Below, piece by piece: positions 16,415-24,925 of a stretch of 64,000 bases of DNA (position 1 is the first letter of the stretch; each line of letters opens with the position of its first letter). The translations under genes and the position numbers were made by a program. The notes beneath the pieces were generated by a model, which was not told where the DNA came from, did not search any database, and saw nothing but the letters and a program-made list of their open reading frames with translations. The stretch is from contig NZ_BBWH01000031.1 in assembly GCF_001463705.1 (NCBI RefSeq), positions 120,870 through 184,869 of the forward strand, written 5' to 3'. This stretch comes from Aureimonas sp. AU12. GTDB taxonomy: Bacteria; Pseudomonadota; Alphaproteobacteria; Rhizobiales; Rhizobiaceae.

Positions 16415-16645
16415 TCAGGCCTTGACGGCCGCCTTGCGGCTCTTGCGGGCGGGCTTCGCCGCAGGTTCGGGCGGTACGATCGCGGCGTCGCGCGCCATGC
16501 GCATTTCCCGAAGCTTCGCGGTCTTGACGCTGGTGGCCTTGGCCTCGGCGCGGATCAGGCCGAGCGCGGAGCCCTTTTCGGACCGGTTGGCGATATCGCC
16601 GAGACGGGCATCGGCGCGCTGAGCCGGAGTTCGCTGCAGTTCCAT
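16415..16645 (-). CDS. Small basic conserved hypothetical protein (76 aa)
   Basis: 76-residue protein starting MELQRTPAQRADARLGDIAN, with a Lys/Ala-rich tail (KPARKSRKAAVKA). The charged helical middle (ALGLIRAEAKATSVKTAKLR, then EMRMARDAA) resembles short uncharacterised proteins common in Hyphomicrobiales that pair a coiled-coil-like helix with a basic tail. I do not know a function; nucleic-acid binding is only a guess from charge. ATG 16645 was preferred over an in-frame start 14 codons upstream, which would add an Arg-rich stretch. It is followed by a strong hairpin. Confidence 0.6.
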   Translation of the reverse strand: MELQRTPAQRADARLGDIANRSEKGSALGLIRAEAKATSVKTAKLREMRMARDAAIVPPEPAAKPARKSRKAAVKA

Positions 16646-16792
16646 AGGATGGGTGCCTCGCAGTCGGCCGACGATCCGCCCGCGCATGGTGCGCGGCGAT
16701 CCCGGCTGGCGGCTTGCGGCCGCCTTCGAGGTGAGAGATAGGGCGCGGGCGCGAAGATGCGAGCCGGCCGCGCGATGGCGATCGACGTGGCG

Positions 16793-18703
16793 TCAAAGCG
16801 TGACGTAGGTTCCCAGTTCCACCACGCGGTTGGCGGGGATGCGATAATAGTCGATCGCATCGTAGGAGTGGCGGGCCATCTTGATGAAGATCTGGCTCTG
16901 CCAGCGCGGCATTTCCGAGCGCGCCGCCGACTTGATGCGCCGGCGCCCGACGAAGAAGGTCGTCGACATCACGTCGAACTTGATGCCGCGCTCGCGCAGG
17001 TGAATGAGCGCCTGCACGAGGTTGGGCTCGTCGAGGAACCCGTAGCGCAGCTCGATGCGCGCGAAGGCGGGCGAGAGCACCTGGTAGTCGATCCGGTCGG
17101 CCGTCGCGACATAGGGTGTGTCGGTGGTGCGGATGGTGATGATGACGTTGCGCTCGTGCAGCACGCGGTTGTGCTTGAGATTGTGCAGCAGCGCCGATGG
17201 CACGGTCTCGGGCGTCGAGGTCAGGTACATCGCGGTGCCCGCGACATGGGTGACGGACGAGGTCTCCATCGCCTTGATGAAGGTCTCGAGCGACAGGTTC
17301 TGCTGCGCCGCCTTCGTGTTGAGAAGCCGCACGCCCCGCACCCAGATCGACATGAGGCAGACGATGCAGCCGCCGATGATCAGCGGCAGGTAGCCGCCGT
17401 CGGCGAGCTTCAGGAGGTTGGCCGAGAGGAAGGCGGTGTCGATGAGGAGGAACGGCGTCACCACGAGGAGCGACAGGCCGAGGCCCCAGCCCCAGCCGCG
17501 CGAGAACACGACGATGGCGAGAAGGCTGGTGATGATCATCGTGCCGGTGACGGCGATGCCGTAGGCCGCAGCGAGCGCCGAGGAGGTGCGGAAGAACAGG
17601 ACGAGCAGCACGACGCCCACCAGCATCAGCCAGTTCACGGTGGGCAGGTAGATCTGGCCCTGCTCCGATTCCGAGGTGTGCTCTATCTGGAGCCGCGGGA
17701 AAAGGCCGAGCTGGATCGCCTGCTGCGTCAGCGAGAAGGCGCCGGTGATGACCGCCTGGCCCGCGATGATCGTGGCGAGCGCGGCGAGGATGACGAGCGG
17801 CAGGCGGCCCCATTCGGGCGCCGAGAGGAAGAAGAGGTTCGGCAGGGCGGCGGGGTCGCTGAGCGCGAAGGCGCCCTGGCCGAGATAGTTGATGAGCAGC
17901 GCCGGCCCGACGAACGAGAGCCAGGCGATGCGGATCGGCCGCTTGCCGAAATGGCCCATGTCGGCATAGAGCGCCTCGGCGCCGGTGACGGCGAGGAAGA
18001 CCGAGCCGAGCACGGTGAAGCCGATGATGCCGTGGCTGGTCATGAACCAGAAGCCGTTCACCGGGTTCATCGCATGCAGGATCTGCGGGGCGTCGCCGAT
18101 GTGGTAGACGCCGATCAACGCCAGCGTCAGGAACCAGATCGCCATGATCGGACCAAAGAACACCGCCATCTTGGCGGTGCCGAAGGATTGCACCGCGTAG
18201 AGGCCGACGATGATCACCAGCGCGATCGGCACGATGTAGGGGTCGAGCCCCGGCGTCGTCACCTTGAGGCCCTCGACGGCCGACAGGACGGACACGGCGG
18301 GGGTGAGGATCGCGTCGCCGTAGAACAGCGCCGCGCCCATGATGCCGAGCGCCATGACGACCTTGTTCGGCCGCTCCAGCGCCTTCTGCGCCAGCGCCAT
18401 CAGCGACAGCGCCCCGCCCTCGCCCTGGTTGTCGGCGCGCAGGATCAGCATGACGTATTTCACGGTGACCACGATCACCAGCGACCAGACGAGCAACGAC
18501 ACGATGCCGATGATCTCGGTGGCCGAGGGAATGCCGCCGACATGCAGCAGCGATTCCTTCATCGCGTAGAGCGGACTTGTCCCGATGTCGCCATAAACGA
18601 CGCCCACGCTTCCCAGGACGAGAAGCGGCATCCCCTTGCGGTGAGGATTCTCGCGGGTGGGGTTACGCAGGTCGGCCGCTGGGGCCGCTTCGCCGCTGGT
18701 CAT
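16793..18703 (-). CDS. kup: KUP-family potassium transporter
   Basis: 636-residue K+/H+ symporter of the KUP/HAK/KT family, the normal length. The ATG at 18703 follows AGAGGA and leads into MPLLVLGSVGVVYGDIGTSP, which carries the family motif GVVYGDIGTSPLY. About 12 membrane segments follow, with GALFYGDAILTPAVSVLSAV and VLGSVFLAVTGAEALYADMG, the Gly-Asp-Ala-Ile-x-Thr-Pro and Thr-Gly-Ala-Glu-Ala-Leu-Tyr-Ala-Asp-Met-Gly-His signatures. The last 150 residues form the soluble tail ending in VVELGTYVTL. A start 50 codons upstream exists but lacks family similarity. It is monocistronic. Confidence 0.95.
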   Translation of the reverse strand: MTSGEAAPAADLRNPTRENPHRKGMPLLVLGSVGVVYGDIGTSPLYAMKESLLHVGGIPSATEIIGIVSLLVWSLVIVVTVKYVMLILRADNQGEGGALSLMALAQKALERPNKVVMALGIMGAALFYGDAILTPAVSVLSAVEGLKVTTPGLDPYIVPIALVIIVGLYAVQSFGTAKMAVFFGPIMAIWFLTLALIGVYHIGDAPQILHAMNPVNGFWFMTSHGIIGFTVLGSVFLAVTGAEALYADMGHFGKRPIRIAWLSFVGPALLINYLGQGAFALSDPAALPNLFFLSAPEWGRLPLVILAALATIIAGQAVITGAFSLTQQAIQLGLFPRLQIEHTSESEQGQIYLPTVNWLMLVGVVLLVLFFRTSSALAAAYGIAVTGTMIITSLLAIVVFSRGWGWGLGLSLLVVTPFLLIDTAFLSANLLKLADGGYLPLIIGGCIVCLMSIWVRGVRLLNTKAAQQNLSLETFIKAMETSSVTHVAGTAMYLTSTPETVPSALLHNLKHNRVLHERNVIITIRTTDTPYVATADRIDYQVLSPAFARIELRYGFLDEPNLVQALIHLRERGIKFDVMSTTFFVGRRRIKSAARSEMPRWQSQIFIKMARHSYDAIDYYRIPANRVVELGTYVTL

Positions 18704-19176
18704 TCCTCTGACGAGGCCTCCGGTGTGGGTCGGATCGGGTCGGGAAACGGTGGGGGGCTCCACGGAGCTCTCGGATAGGCCTCTTGTCCGACTGGGATCG
18801 GACCGCTGCGGGTACCCCTGCACCCCGGACTGTTCGGCTGGACCCGCACGCAATCGTGCCGGGCTCGGGGCGGCGAGCCTCTACCATGGAACACAAGCGC
18901 TGGCAAAGCGCTCCCGCGACCGTGCCGACGAAAGGTCGCGGGGCCTCGGGCGAAACGAACTCCCGCTTGTCGTGTCCCGGCTACGTTTCTCACCCGCATG
19001 ACGAAAAAACCCGCCATCGATCGATCCCTAGAGCTTTCCGCCCTGCATCCTGCGTATATGTATCGGTGAAGCCCATGCCGGTGCTTGCGACCTCGCGCAT
19101 CGACGCCGTCCGGCCTGCCGGACGCCTCGATCGAACCACCGAGATCCGGCTGGGGAGGATGGCGAGGGCAAACTCG
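18704..19176. other. Intergenic region upstream of kup and of the DUF2934 gene
   Basis: 473 bases without a supported gene. It separates the divergent kup and DUF2934 genes. Readings through it in either direction give Arg/Pro/Ser-rich sequence typical of shadow frames. Promoters for both genes are expected here, but no clear -35/-10 pair was seen. Confidence 0.4.
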
Positions 19177-19350
19177 ATGAGCAATACCGACCGGGATCAG
19201 GAAATTCGCAACCGGGCCTATCTTCTCTGGGAGAAGGCCGGGCGTCCGACGGGACAGGAGCACGACTTCTGGGCCGAGGCCGCGCGCGAGATCGAAGGCG
19301 CGGACAAGTCCGAAGACGAGGCGTCGAGCAACCGCTTCAAGGCTCGCTGA
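19177..19350 (+). CDS. DUF2934 domain small protein
   Basis: 57-residue protein made almost wholly of a DUF2934 motif: DQEIRNRAYLLWEKAGRPTG followed by QEHDFWAEAAREIE. The pattern Arg-x-Arg-Ala-Tyr-x-Leu-Trp-Glu-x-Ala-Gly-Arg-Pro then Phe-Trp-x-x-Ala is diagnostic. ATG 19177 follows GAGGGC by eight bases; an in-frame ATG at 19159 is an alternative. The family has no known biochemical role. In many Hyphomicrobiales such genes sit with other small stress-associated proteins, and here a DUF2171 gene lies downstream. Confidence 0.8.
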   Translation: MSNTDRDQEIRNRAYLLWEKAGRPTGQEHDFWAEAAREIEGADKSEDEASSNRFKAR

Positions 19351-19640
19351 GCACGGCGGCGGTTCGGGGGCTCCCGTCGCGAACAGGGGCTCGAGGCGAT
19401 GACGGGAATGGGCGTCCGAACCGTCCGTGACGTCACACGCCTGCTCAACCGTCGAGATCCCGAACGGCCTGGAATGGCGGCGCCGGTCGGGAAGCCGAAG
19501 GGTCTCGGCCGTTGCAGGCATCGCGCTTGCCAAAGAGGACGGCACGACCGGCTCTTCGACCTTCGAGCCGGGCCGATGCATCCTCCCGCCCGGCGGCGCG
19601 TTGTCGCTCAAGACAACCGCCTCAGGGAGCATGCCTCACC

Positions 19641-19892
19641 ATGACCGCCAACATTCGCGAGCATATGGACATCATCGGCGCCGACGGCGTCCATGTCGGC
19701 ACCGTCGATCGTGTCGAGGGCCATCGCATCAAGCTGACCAAGAAGGACAGCGGCGAGGGCTCCCACGAGGGCCATCACCACTACATCTCGATCGGCCTCG
19801 TGGCCGAGGTCGAGGGCGACAAGGTCCGCCTCTCCGCCAATGCCGACGTCGCCGTGACGTTCGAAGAGGAAGGCGACGGCAAGCCGGCCTGA
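19641..19892 (+). CDS. DUF2171 domain protein (PRC-barrel-like)
   Basis: 83-residue protein starting MTANIREHMDIIGADGVHVG. The sequence GADGVHVGTVDRVEGHRIKL and then HEGHHHYISIGLVAEVEGD is the DUF2171 pattern, a small PRC-barrel-like beta fold that reads as a ligand- or protein-binding module. The His-rich turn (HEGHHHY) might bind metal, but this is unproven. A Rho-independent terminator follows the stop by 28 bases. The 290 bases before it (19351-19640) hold no credible gene. Confidence 0.82.
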   Translation: MTANIREHMDIIGADGVHVGTVDRVEGHRIKLTKKDSGEGSHEGHHHYISIGLVAEVEGDKVRLSANADVAVTFEEEGDGKPA

Positions 19893-19919
19893 TCGCCCTG
19901 GATTCAAGCCGATTCACGG

Positions 19920-19946
19920 AAGGCCGGTGCACCGCATCGGCCTTTT
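19920..19946 (+). terminator. Rho-independent terminator after the DUF2171 gene
   Basis: Stem AAGGCCGGTGC with GCATCGGCCTT (one G.U-type mismatch) over an ACC loop, followed by a run of five T residues. Confidence 0.8.
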
Positions 19947-20104
19947 TGCATGTCCGACCCTCTGACGCTGGACTGGGATGACCTCACGACACCGTCGGCC
20001 TCCTTCGAAAGGCGGCATGTTCGCACAGGCTTGAAAGCGCTTCATCAGGTCTACACCAGCATTTTCAGTGCTTCGTGCATGAGCAAGATCCGTTTTCGCC
20101 TTAA

Positions 20105-20122
20105 ATTTCATCCTGCCGTCAT
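20105..20122 (+). promoter_or_regulatory. Candidate Pho box upstream of the Na/Pi cotransporter
   Basis: ATTTCAT, four bases, then CCGTCAT. This is the 7+4+7 layout of a PhoB site, whose half-site consensus is CTGTCAT; the second half matches six of seven positions and the first five of seven. It lies 106 bases before the cotransporter ATG in an AT-richer stretch. Function is inferred from layout and from the downstream gene. Confidence 0.45.
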
Positions 20123-20227
20123 AAAGCGCACCCATTGCGCTTCTCTTAGAGGTTTGCCAAGTTTGCCATAGGGTTCGACCGGCGCGTCCGATCCGCCGCC
20201 CGAGACCGCCTCACCCCGCGAGTGCCC

Positions 20228-21880
20228 ATGTCCGCCACCACCATCCTCATCCATCTCCTCGGCGAGATCGCCCTTCTGCTCTGGGGCATCCGCATGGTGA
20301 GCGGCGGCATGCAGCGGGCGCTCGGAAACCGGCTGACGGCGGTCCTCGGCATCGGTCTGAAGACCCGGTTTCGCGCCGTCCTCGCCGGCCTCGGTCTCAC
20401 CGCCCTTCTCCAGAGCTCCACCGCCACCGCGATGATGACGAGCGCCTTCACCGCCGGCGGTCTCGTCGATCTCGTGCCGGCTCTCGCGGTGATGCTCGGC
20501 GCCAACATCGGCACGACGCTCATCGTCCAGCTCGCCTCGTTCGATGTCTCCGCCCTCTATCCGCTCCTGCTTCTCGCCGGCCTCGTGGCCAGCCGCTCCG
20601 GGCGCTCCTCGTCGTGGCGCGAAGCCGGCACGGCCCTCGTCGGCCTCGGCCTCGTGCTTCTCGCTCTGCACCTCCTCGTCGCCACCATGGCGCCGCTCGA
20701 ACACGCCCCCGCCTTCCGCGCCCTCATCGCCGCCGTCACCGGCGATCCGCTCGTGGCGCTCGTGCTCGCCGCGCTTCTCGCCTGGGCCGCCCATTCCAGC
20801 GTCGCGGCCATGCTCTTCGTCATGTCGCTGGCGGGCGCCGGCATCGTCGAGCCGCAGGCCGCGATCGTCATGGTGATCGGCACCAATCTGGGCAGCGCGC
20901 TCAATCCGGTGGTCGCCCAGCTCGGCGGCGATCCGACGCGCCTGCGTCTGCCGCTCGGCAACCTCCTCAACCGTGGCATTGGCGCCGCCCTTCTCCTGCC
21001 CTTCGCCGGCCCCATCGCCGGGGCGCTCCTGACCCTCGACCCCTCGCCCGCCCGCGCCGCCGCCAGCTTCCACCTTCTCTTCAACATCGCCACCGCGCTT
21101 CTCTTCTTCGGCCTCCTGCCCCTGCAGGCCCGTCTCCTGCGCCGCCTCCTGCCCGAACAGCGCGCCGCCCGCGATCCCGGCGCGCCCCAATATCTCGACG
21201 ATGCCGCCCTCGGGACACCCTCCGTCGCGCTCTCCAACGCCGCCCGCGAGGTGCTGCGCATGGCCGACGTCATCGAGGAGATGCTGCGCGATGCCCGCGA
21301 CGCCTTCCACCACGACGATGCCGACCGCATCACCGCCACCCGCCGCAAGGACGACATCCTCGATCGCCTGTTCCGTGCCATCCAGCGCTATCTCGGCGCC
21401 ATCGGCGGCCAGCCGCTCGGCGAGGACGAGGCCCGCCGCCTCTCCGACACGCTGGCGCTCGCCATCAATCTCGAGCATGTCGGCGACATCATCGACCGCA
21501 ACCTCATGGACCTCGCCACCCGCCGCATCCGCTCGGGCCTGCGCCTCGCCGACGACGCGGTCGCCGAGGTCGACGCCATGCACGGCAAGCTCCTCGACCA
21601 CCTGCAGCTCGCCGTCACCGTCTTCATGGTCGCCGACCAGGACGCCGCCCGCCGCCTCGTCGAGGAAAAGGAAGCCTTCCGCGACGTCGAGCGCGCCACA
21701 ACCCAGCGCCACATGCGCCTGATGCGGGGCGGCGACCGCCGCGCCGTCGAGGCCAGCGCCCTCCAGCTCGACATCATCCGCGACCTCAAGCGCATCGAGG
21801 CCCACATCGCCTCCACCGTCTACGGCCTCCTCGAACAAGCCGGCCAGCTCCGCCAGAGCCGCCTGCGCGCCGAGGTGTGA
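20228..21880 (+). CDS. Na/Pi cotransporter family protein with C-terminal PhoU domain (NptA-like)
   Basis: 550-residue membrane protein that probably moves phosphate with sodium. The N-terminal half has two inverted repeats, each with the family signature: LLQSSTATAMMTSAFTAGGL and the variant AAHSSVAAMLFVMSLAGAGI, plus MLGANIGTTLIVQL and VIGTNLGSALNPVVAQLGGD. Residues about 335-545 are a PhoU-like helical domain (AAREVLRMADVIEEMLRDAR; LALAINLEHVGDIIDRNL). ATG 20228 was used in preference to the in-frame GTG at 20222. The second repeat has His in place of the usual Gln of the QSSS/T motif. A possible Pho box lies upstream. Confidence 0.9.
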   Translation: MSATTILIHLLGEIALLLWGIRMVSGGMQRALGNRLTAVLGIGLKTRFRAVLAGLGLTALLQSSTATAMMTSAFTAGGLVDLVPALAVMLGANIGTTLIVQLASFDVSALYPLLLLAGLVASRSGRSSSWREAGTALVGLGLVLLALHLLVATMAPLEHAPAFRALIAAVTGDPLVALVLAALLAWAAHSSVAAMLFVMSLAGAGIVEPQAAIVMVIGTNLGSALNPVVAQLGGDPTRLRLPLGNLLNRGIGAALLLPFAGPIAGALLTLDPSPARAAASFHLLFNIATALLFFGLLPLQARLLRRLLPEQRAARDPGAPQYLDDAALGTPSVALSNAAREVLRMADVIEEMLRDARDAFHHDDADRITATRRKDDILDRLFRAIQRYLGAIGGQPLGEDEARRLSDTLALAINLEHVGDIIDRNLMDLATRRIRSGLRLADDAVAEVDAMHGKLLDHLQLAVTVFMVADQDAARRLVEEKEAFRDVERATTQRHMRLMRGGDRRAVEASALQLDIIRDLKRIEAHIASTVYGLLEQAGQLRQSRLRAEV

Positions 21881-21926
21881 GCGGACGGGGTGATGGCTGG
21901 ATAGACGGGGCTTCGCCCTCGACCCA

Positions 21927-22067
21927 CCAAGGGCCTGAGGCCCTTGGAACCCCACCTGTTGTTTCAGTCATGGGGGAGGGCCGGTGGCCCTCGCCCATGA
22001 CTGACAAGAGAAAGCGGGGGCTCCGGGGCGTCAGGCCCCGGGCGGGGCTCGGGGCGGCAGCCCCGCC
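21927..22067. repeat. Cluster of four consecutive REP-like hairpins
   Basis: Four inverted repeats follow one another: 21927-21947 (nine-base arms CCAAGGGCC/GGCCCTTGG); 21965-22003 (outer arms CAGTCATGGG/CCCATGACTG, inner AGGGCC/GGCCCT); 22023-22041 (CCGGGGC/GCCCCGG); and 22041-22067 (GGCGGGGCT/AGCCCCGCC). None has a U-run. Such GC-rich palindrome strings are typical of dispersed REP/BIME-type elements of alphaproteobacteria. They lie between the cotransporter and the TPP riboswitch and may also protect or end the cotransporter mRNA. Confidence 0.65.
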
Positions 22068-22120
22068 ATCCCACCACGCACCGCCCCGTTGACAAGCCGG
22101 CGCGGGTGGGCGAAGGCTCG

Positions 22121-22218
22121 GGTTATTCCGAGGGGTGCACCGCGAGGTGCTGAGATGGCCGGGAGGCCGAACCCTTGAACCTGATCCGGGTCATGCCGGC
22201 GTAGGAACGGGAATACGA
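22121..22218 (+). ncRNA. TPP riboswitch (THI element)
   Basis: The conserved thi-box core is present: GGGGTGC, then GCTGAGATGGCC, then GAACCCTTGAACCTGATC and GGTCATGCCGGCGTAGGAA. P1 closes ATTCC (22125-22129) with GGAAT (22210-22214). It binds thiamine pyrophosphate through the GCTGAGA pyrimidine sensor and the GTAGGAA pyrophosphate loop. It precedes a thiamine-precursor transport and salvage operon. The expression platform appears to be the hairpin at 22257-22287. Confidence 0.96.
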
Positions 22219-22256
22219 TCCTCCGGGGTCTCTCGCCGTCTTCGCGTCTCTCACCG

Positions 22257-22287
22257 GATCTCTTGAGGCCGTTCGGCCGAGGAGATC
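22257..22287 (+). promoter_or_regulatory. Ribosome-binding-site sequestering hairpin (riboswitch expression platform)
   Basis: GATCTCTT (22257-22264) pairs with AGGAGATC (22280-22287) around an inner GGCC/GGCC stem. The 3-prime arm contains AGGAG, which sits five bases before the ATG at 22290. There is no U-run, so control is most likely at translation start. That TPP binding favours this hairpin is inferred from its position after the aptamer. Confidence 0.7.
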
Positions 22288-22289
22288 GC

Positions 22290-22364
22290 ATGCGTCGTTC
22301 GCCCTGCTCGTCCTGTCCGCCGGCTTTGGCCCGGCCACCCGCCCGCTCGATGCGCGCCGGCTGA
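22290..22364 (+). CDS. 24-codon leader ORF behind the TPP riboswitch
   Basis: ATG at 22290, preceded by AGGAG at five bases, encodes 24 residues (MRRSPCSSCPPALA...) and stops at 22362-22364, 10 bases before the permease ATG. The permease ribosome site (GAGG) overlaps this stop, so translation of the permease may be coupled to it. Read one base out of frame, the same DNA gives FALLVLSAGFGPA, which looks like a signal-peptide core; the ORF may therefore be a frameshifted remnant of a secreted protein rather than a designed leader. Product function is unknown. Confidence 0.4.
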   Translation: MRRSPCSSCPPALARPPARSMRAG

Positions 22365-22374
22365 GGCGCCCGCG

Positions 22375-23160
22375 ATGCGCGCGCTTCGCGTCACGCTGCT
22401 CGGGCTTCTCTGCGTCGTCCTCGCCTGGCAGGCGACGGTGTGGCTGATCGCGCCGCCGCGCTACATGCTGCCCTCGCCCTTCGCGGTGGCCGAGACGCTG
22501 GTGGCGCGCCGCTCGTTTCTTTGGGAGCAGGGTCTGGTGACGCTGCTGGAGATCGCGCTGGGGCTTCTCTTCGGGACGCTGGCGGGGATCGTGACGGGCT
22601 TCGCGGTGGTGGCGTGGCCGCGGCTCGGCGAGTTCGCCTGGCCGCAGATCCTCGTGCTGCAGGCGATGCCGGTCTTCGCGCTGGCGCCGCTGCTGGTGCT
22701 GTGGTTCGGCTTCGGACTGACCTCGAAGGTGGTGATGGCGAGCCTCGTCATCTTCTTTCCGATCGCCTCGTCCTTCGCCGACGGGCTGCGGCGCACCGAC
22801 CCCGACCTTCTCGACGCCACCGCGATGACGGACGCCTCGCCGATGCAGGCGCTGTGGCATGTGCGGGTGCCGCTGGCGATGCCGTCCCTCGTCACGGGCC
22901 TACGGGTCGCCGCGCCGCTGGCGCCGCTCGGCGCGGTGATCGGCGAGTGGGTGGGCGCGTCCGGGGGCCTCGGCTTCGTGATGCTGCAGGCCAATGCCCG
23001 CCTGCAGACCGACCTCTGCTTCGCCGCGCTCGCCGTCCTTGCCGTGCTGACGCTGCTGCTGCGCGCCCTCGTCGACCAGTTCGCGCCGCGCCTCGCCGCC
23101 TGGGCGAGTGAGAGCGCGTCGCATGCCCTTCCCCCGTCCCGACAAAGGAACCGTTCGTGA
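22375..23160 (+). CDS. thiX: Thiamine-precursor ABC transporter permease (ThiX-like)
   Basis: 261-residue inner-membrane permease of the SsuC/TauC branch. It has about six hydrophobic segments and the coupling region TDPDLLDATAMTDASPMQAL then WHVRVPLAMPSLVTGLR, with ASLVIFFPIASSFADGL just before it. It lies behind a TPP riboswitch and overlaps the NMT1/THI5-type binding-protein gene by four bases, so it most likely imports a hydroxymethylpyrimidine precursor such as N-formylamino-HMP, as in the ThiXYZ systems. No ATP-binding subunit gene (thiZ) is found in the operon. The stop-start overlap is GTGA. Confidence 0.88.
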   Translation: MRALRVTLLGLLCVVLAWQATVWLIAPPRYMLPSPFAVAETLVARRSFLWEQGLVTLLEIALGLLFGTLAGIVTGFAVVAWPRLGEFAWPQILVLQAMPVFALAPLLVLWFGFGLTSKVVMASLVIFFPIASSFADGLRRTDPDLLDATAMTDASPMQALWHVRVPLAMPSLVTGLRVAAPLAPLGAVIGEWVGASGGLGFVMLQANARLQTDLCFAALAVLAVLTLLLRALVDQFAPRLAAWASESASHALPPSRQRNRS

Positions 23161-24110
23161 TCCGACTTCGCTCCCGCCTCGCCGCCGCCCTTCTGGCGCT
23201 CGGCGTCTTGACCGCCGCCCCCGCGAGCGCCGCCGACAAGCTGACCGTGATGCTCGAATGGTTCGTCAATCCCGACCATGCTCCGCTGGTGGTGGCCAAG
23301 GAAATGGGCCTGTTCGCCAAGCACGGCCTCGACGTCGAGCTGATCCCGCCGGCCGATCCGTCCGCGCCGCCGCGCCTCGTGGCGGCGGGCCAGGCCGACA
23401 TCGCGCTGCACTACCAGCCGAGCCTCATCGTCGACCAGAAGAACGGCGTGCCGCTGATGCGCTTCGGCACGCTGGTGGAGACGCCGCTGAACACGGTGAT
23501 GGTGCTGAAGGACGGGCCGGTGAAGACGCTGGCCGACCTCAAGGGTAAGCGCATCGGCTATTCCACGGTCGGCGTCGAGGATGCCGTGCTGACGCAGATG
23601 CTGAAAAGCGCCGGCCTCAGCGCCGGCGACGTCGAGCTCGTCAACGTCAACTTCGCGCTCACGGCCTCGCTCATCTCCGGCAATGTCGACGCCACGATCG
23701 GCGCCTACCGCAATTTCGAGCTGACGCAGCTGAAGCTCGAAGGGCGCGAGGGCCTCGCCTTCTTCCCCGAGGAGCACGGCGTCCCCGCCTATGACGAGCT
23801 GATCTACATCACCGCGTCGGACAAGATCGCCGACCCGCGCCTGCCCCGCTTCCTCGACGCGGTGGAAGAGGCGACGCTCTTCCTCACCAATCACCCGGCG
23901 GAGGCGCTGCAGCTTTTCCTCAAGGCCTATCCCGATCTCGACGACGAGCTGAACCGCACCGCCTTCGCCGACACCCTGCCGCGCTTCGCCAAGCGGCCCG
24001 GCGCGCTCGACATCGCGCGCGAGACGCGCTTCCTCGGCTTCATGAAGCAAGCCGGACTGATCGACACCGTGCCGGCGATCGCGAGCTACGCGGTGGAGCT
24101 GAAGCGTTGA
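23157..24110 (+). CDS. thiY: Thiamine-precursor ABC transporter substrate-binding protein (ThiY, NMT1/THI5-like)
   Basis: 317-residue periplasmic binding protein. A GTG start at 23157, after AAAGGAACC, opens a signal peptide ending APASAAD. The mature N-terminus [20 protein letters not shown], followed by [20 protein letters not shown], is the NMT1/THI5 family pattern, and [20 protein letters not shown] and [19 protein letters not shown] are typical of ThiY proteins that bind formylaminopyrimidine. The gene overlaps thiX upstream (GTGA) and thiD downstream (TTGA), indicating tight translational coupling. Confidence 0.9.
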   Translation: MIRLRSRLAAALLALGVLTAAPASAADKLTVMLEWFVNPDHAPLVVAKEMGLFAKHGLDVELIPPADPSAPPRLVAAGQADIALHYQPSLIVDQKNGVPLMRFGTLVETPLNTVMVLKDGPVKTLADLKGKRIGYSTVGVEDAVLTQMLKSAGLSAGDVELVNVNFALTASLISGNVDATIGAYRNFELTQLKLEGREGLAFFPEEHGVPAYDELIYITASDKIADPRLPRFLDAVEEATLFLTNHPAEALQLFLKAYPDLDDELNRTAFADTLPRFAKRPGALDIARETRFLGFMKQAGLIDTVPAIASYAVELKR

Positions 24111-24925
24111 GCGCGATCGCGCTGACGATCGCGGGCTCGGATTCGGGCGGCGGCGCCGGCATCCAGGCCGATCTCAAGACCTTCTCGGCGCTCGGCGTCT
24201 ATGGCGCCTCGGCGATCACCGCCGTCACCGCTCAGAACACCCACGGCGTCACCGCGATCGAGGATCTCAGCCCCGCCATCGTCGCCGCACAGATCGACGC
24301 GGTGCTCTCCGATCTCGCGGTCGGCGCCATCAAGATCGGCATGGTGTCGCGCACTGAAACGATCCGTGTCATCGCCGAGCGGCTGCGCGCCCACGGGCGG
24401 CGCGCCGTGCTCGATCCCGTGATGGTGGCGACCTCCGGCGACCGGCTGCTGGCGCCCGACGCGCTGGCGGCTTTGCGCGAGGAGCTGATGCCGCTCGCCG
24501 ACTGCGCGACGCCCAATCTCGCCGAGGCCGCGCTTCTCACCGGCGAGCGCATGGCCGGGGACGAGGCGGCGATGGAGCGCCAGGGGCGCATCATCCTCGG
24601 CTTCGGCGCGCGCGCCGTGCTGGTGAAAGGCGGCCACGGCCAGTCGCTGGAGAGCGCCGACCTTCTCGTCGCAGAAGCCGGGGGTGGGGGTGAGACGAAG
24701 GCGCGCCGCTTCGCCGCGCCGCGCCTCAGCGTCACCAACGATCACGGCACCGGCTGCACGCTGGCCGCCGCGATCACCGCGGAACTCGCCAAGGGTGCCG
24801 CGCTGGTCGACGCCGTCGCGAGCGCCAAGCGCTACCTGCAGGACGCGCTCGCCGCCGGCGCCGGTCTCGCCGTCGGCTCGGGCCGCGGCCCCGTCCATCA
24901 CTTCCACGCCTGGTGGCCGCGATGA
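24107..24925 (+). CDS. thiD: Hydroxymethylpyrimidine/phosphomethylpyrimidine kinase ThiD
   Basis: 272-residue ribokinase-fold enzyme that phosphorylates HMP and then HMP-P to HMP-PP for thiamine synthesis. The start is a TTG overlapping the thiY stop (TTGA). The N-terminal substrate loop reads [20 protein letters not shown] and is followed by [40 protein letters not shown] and the anion-hole motif [20 protein letters not shown], with the catalytic residue Cys/Asp region, complete the fold. It overlaps the first tenA gene by four bases (ATGA). Confidence 0.96.
   Translation: MSAIALTIAGSDSGGGAGIQADLKTFSALGVYGASAITAVTAQNTHGVTAIEDLSPAIVAAQIDAVLSDLAVGAIKIGMVSRTETIRVIAERLRAHGRRAVLDPVMVATSGDRLLAPDALAALREELMPLADCATPNLAEAALLTGERMAGDEAAMERQGRIILGFGARAVLVKGGHGQSLESADLLVAEAGGGGETKARRFAAPRLSVTNDHGTGCTLAAAITAELAKGAALVDAVASAKRYLQDALAAGAGLAVGSGRGPVHHFHAWWPR

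Noticed and set aside
16757..18778. 673-codon open frame on the plus strand across kup
   Set aside because: It is antisense to the clear KUP gene, is His/Asp/Arg-rich and lacks any family motif. It is a high-GC shadow frame.
18784..19350. 188-codon version of the DUF2934 protein
   Set aside because: Only the last 57 residues match the family, and a ribosome site precedes the internal ATG at 19177.
20108..21955. 615-codon minus-strand frame across the Na/Pi cotransporter
   Set aside because: Antisense shadow; Gly/Glu/Arg-rich with no motif, while the plus strand carries both cotransporter repeats and PhoU.
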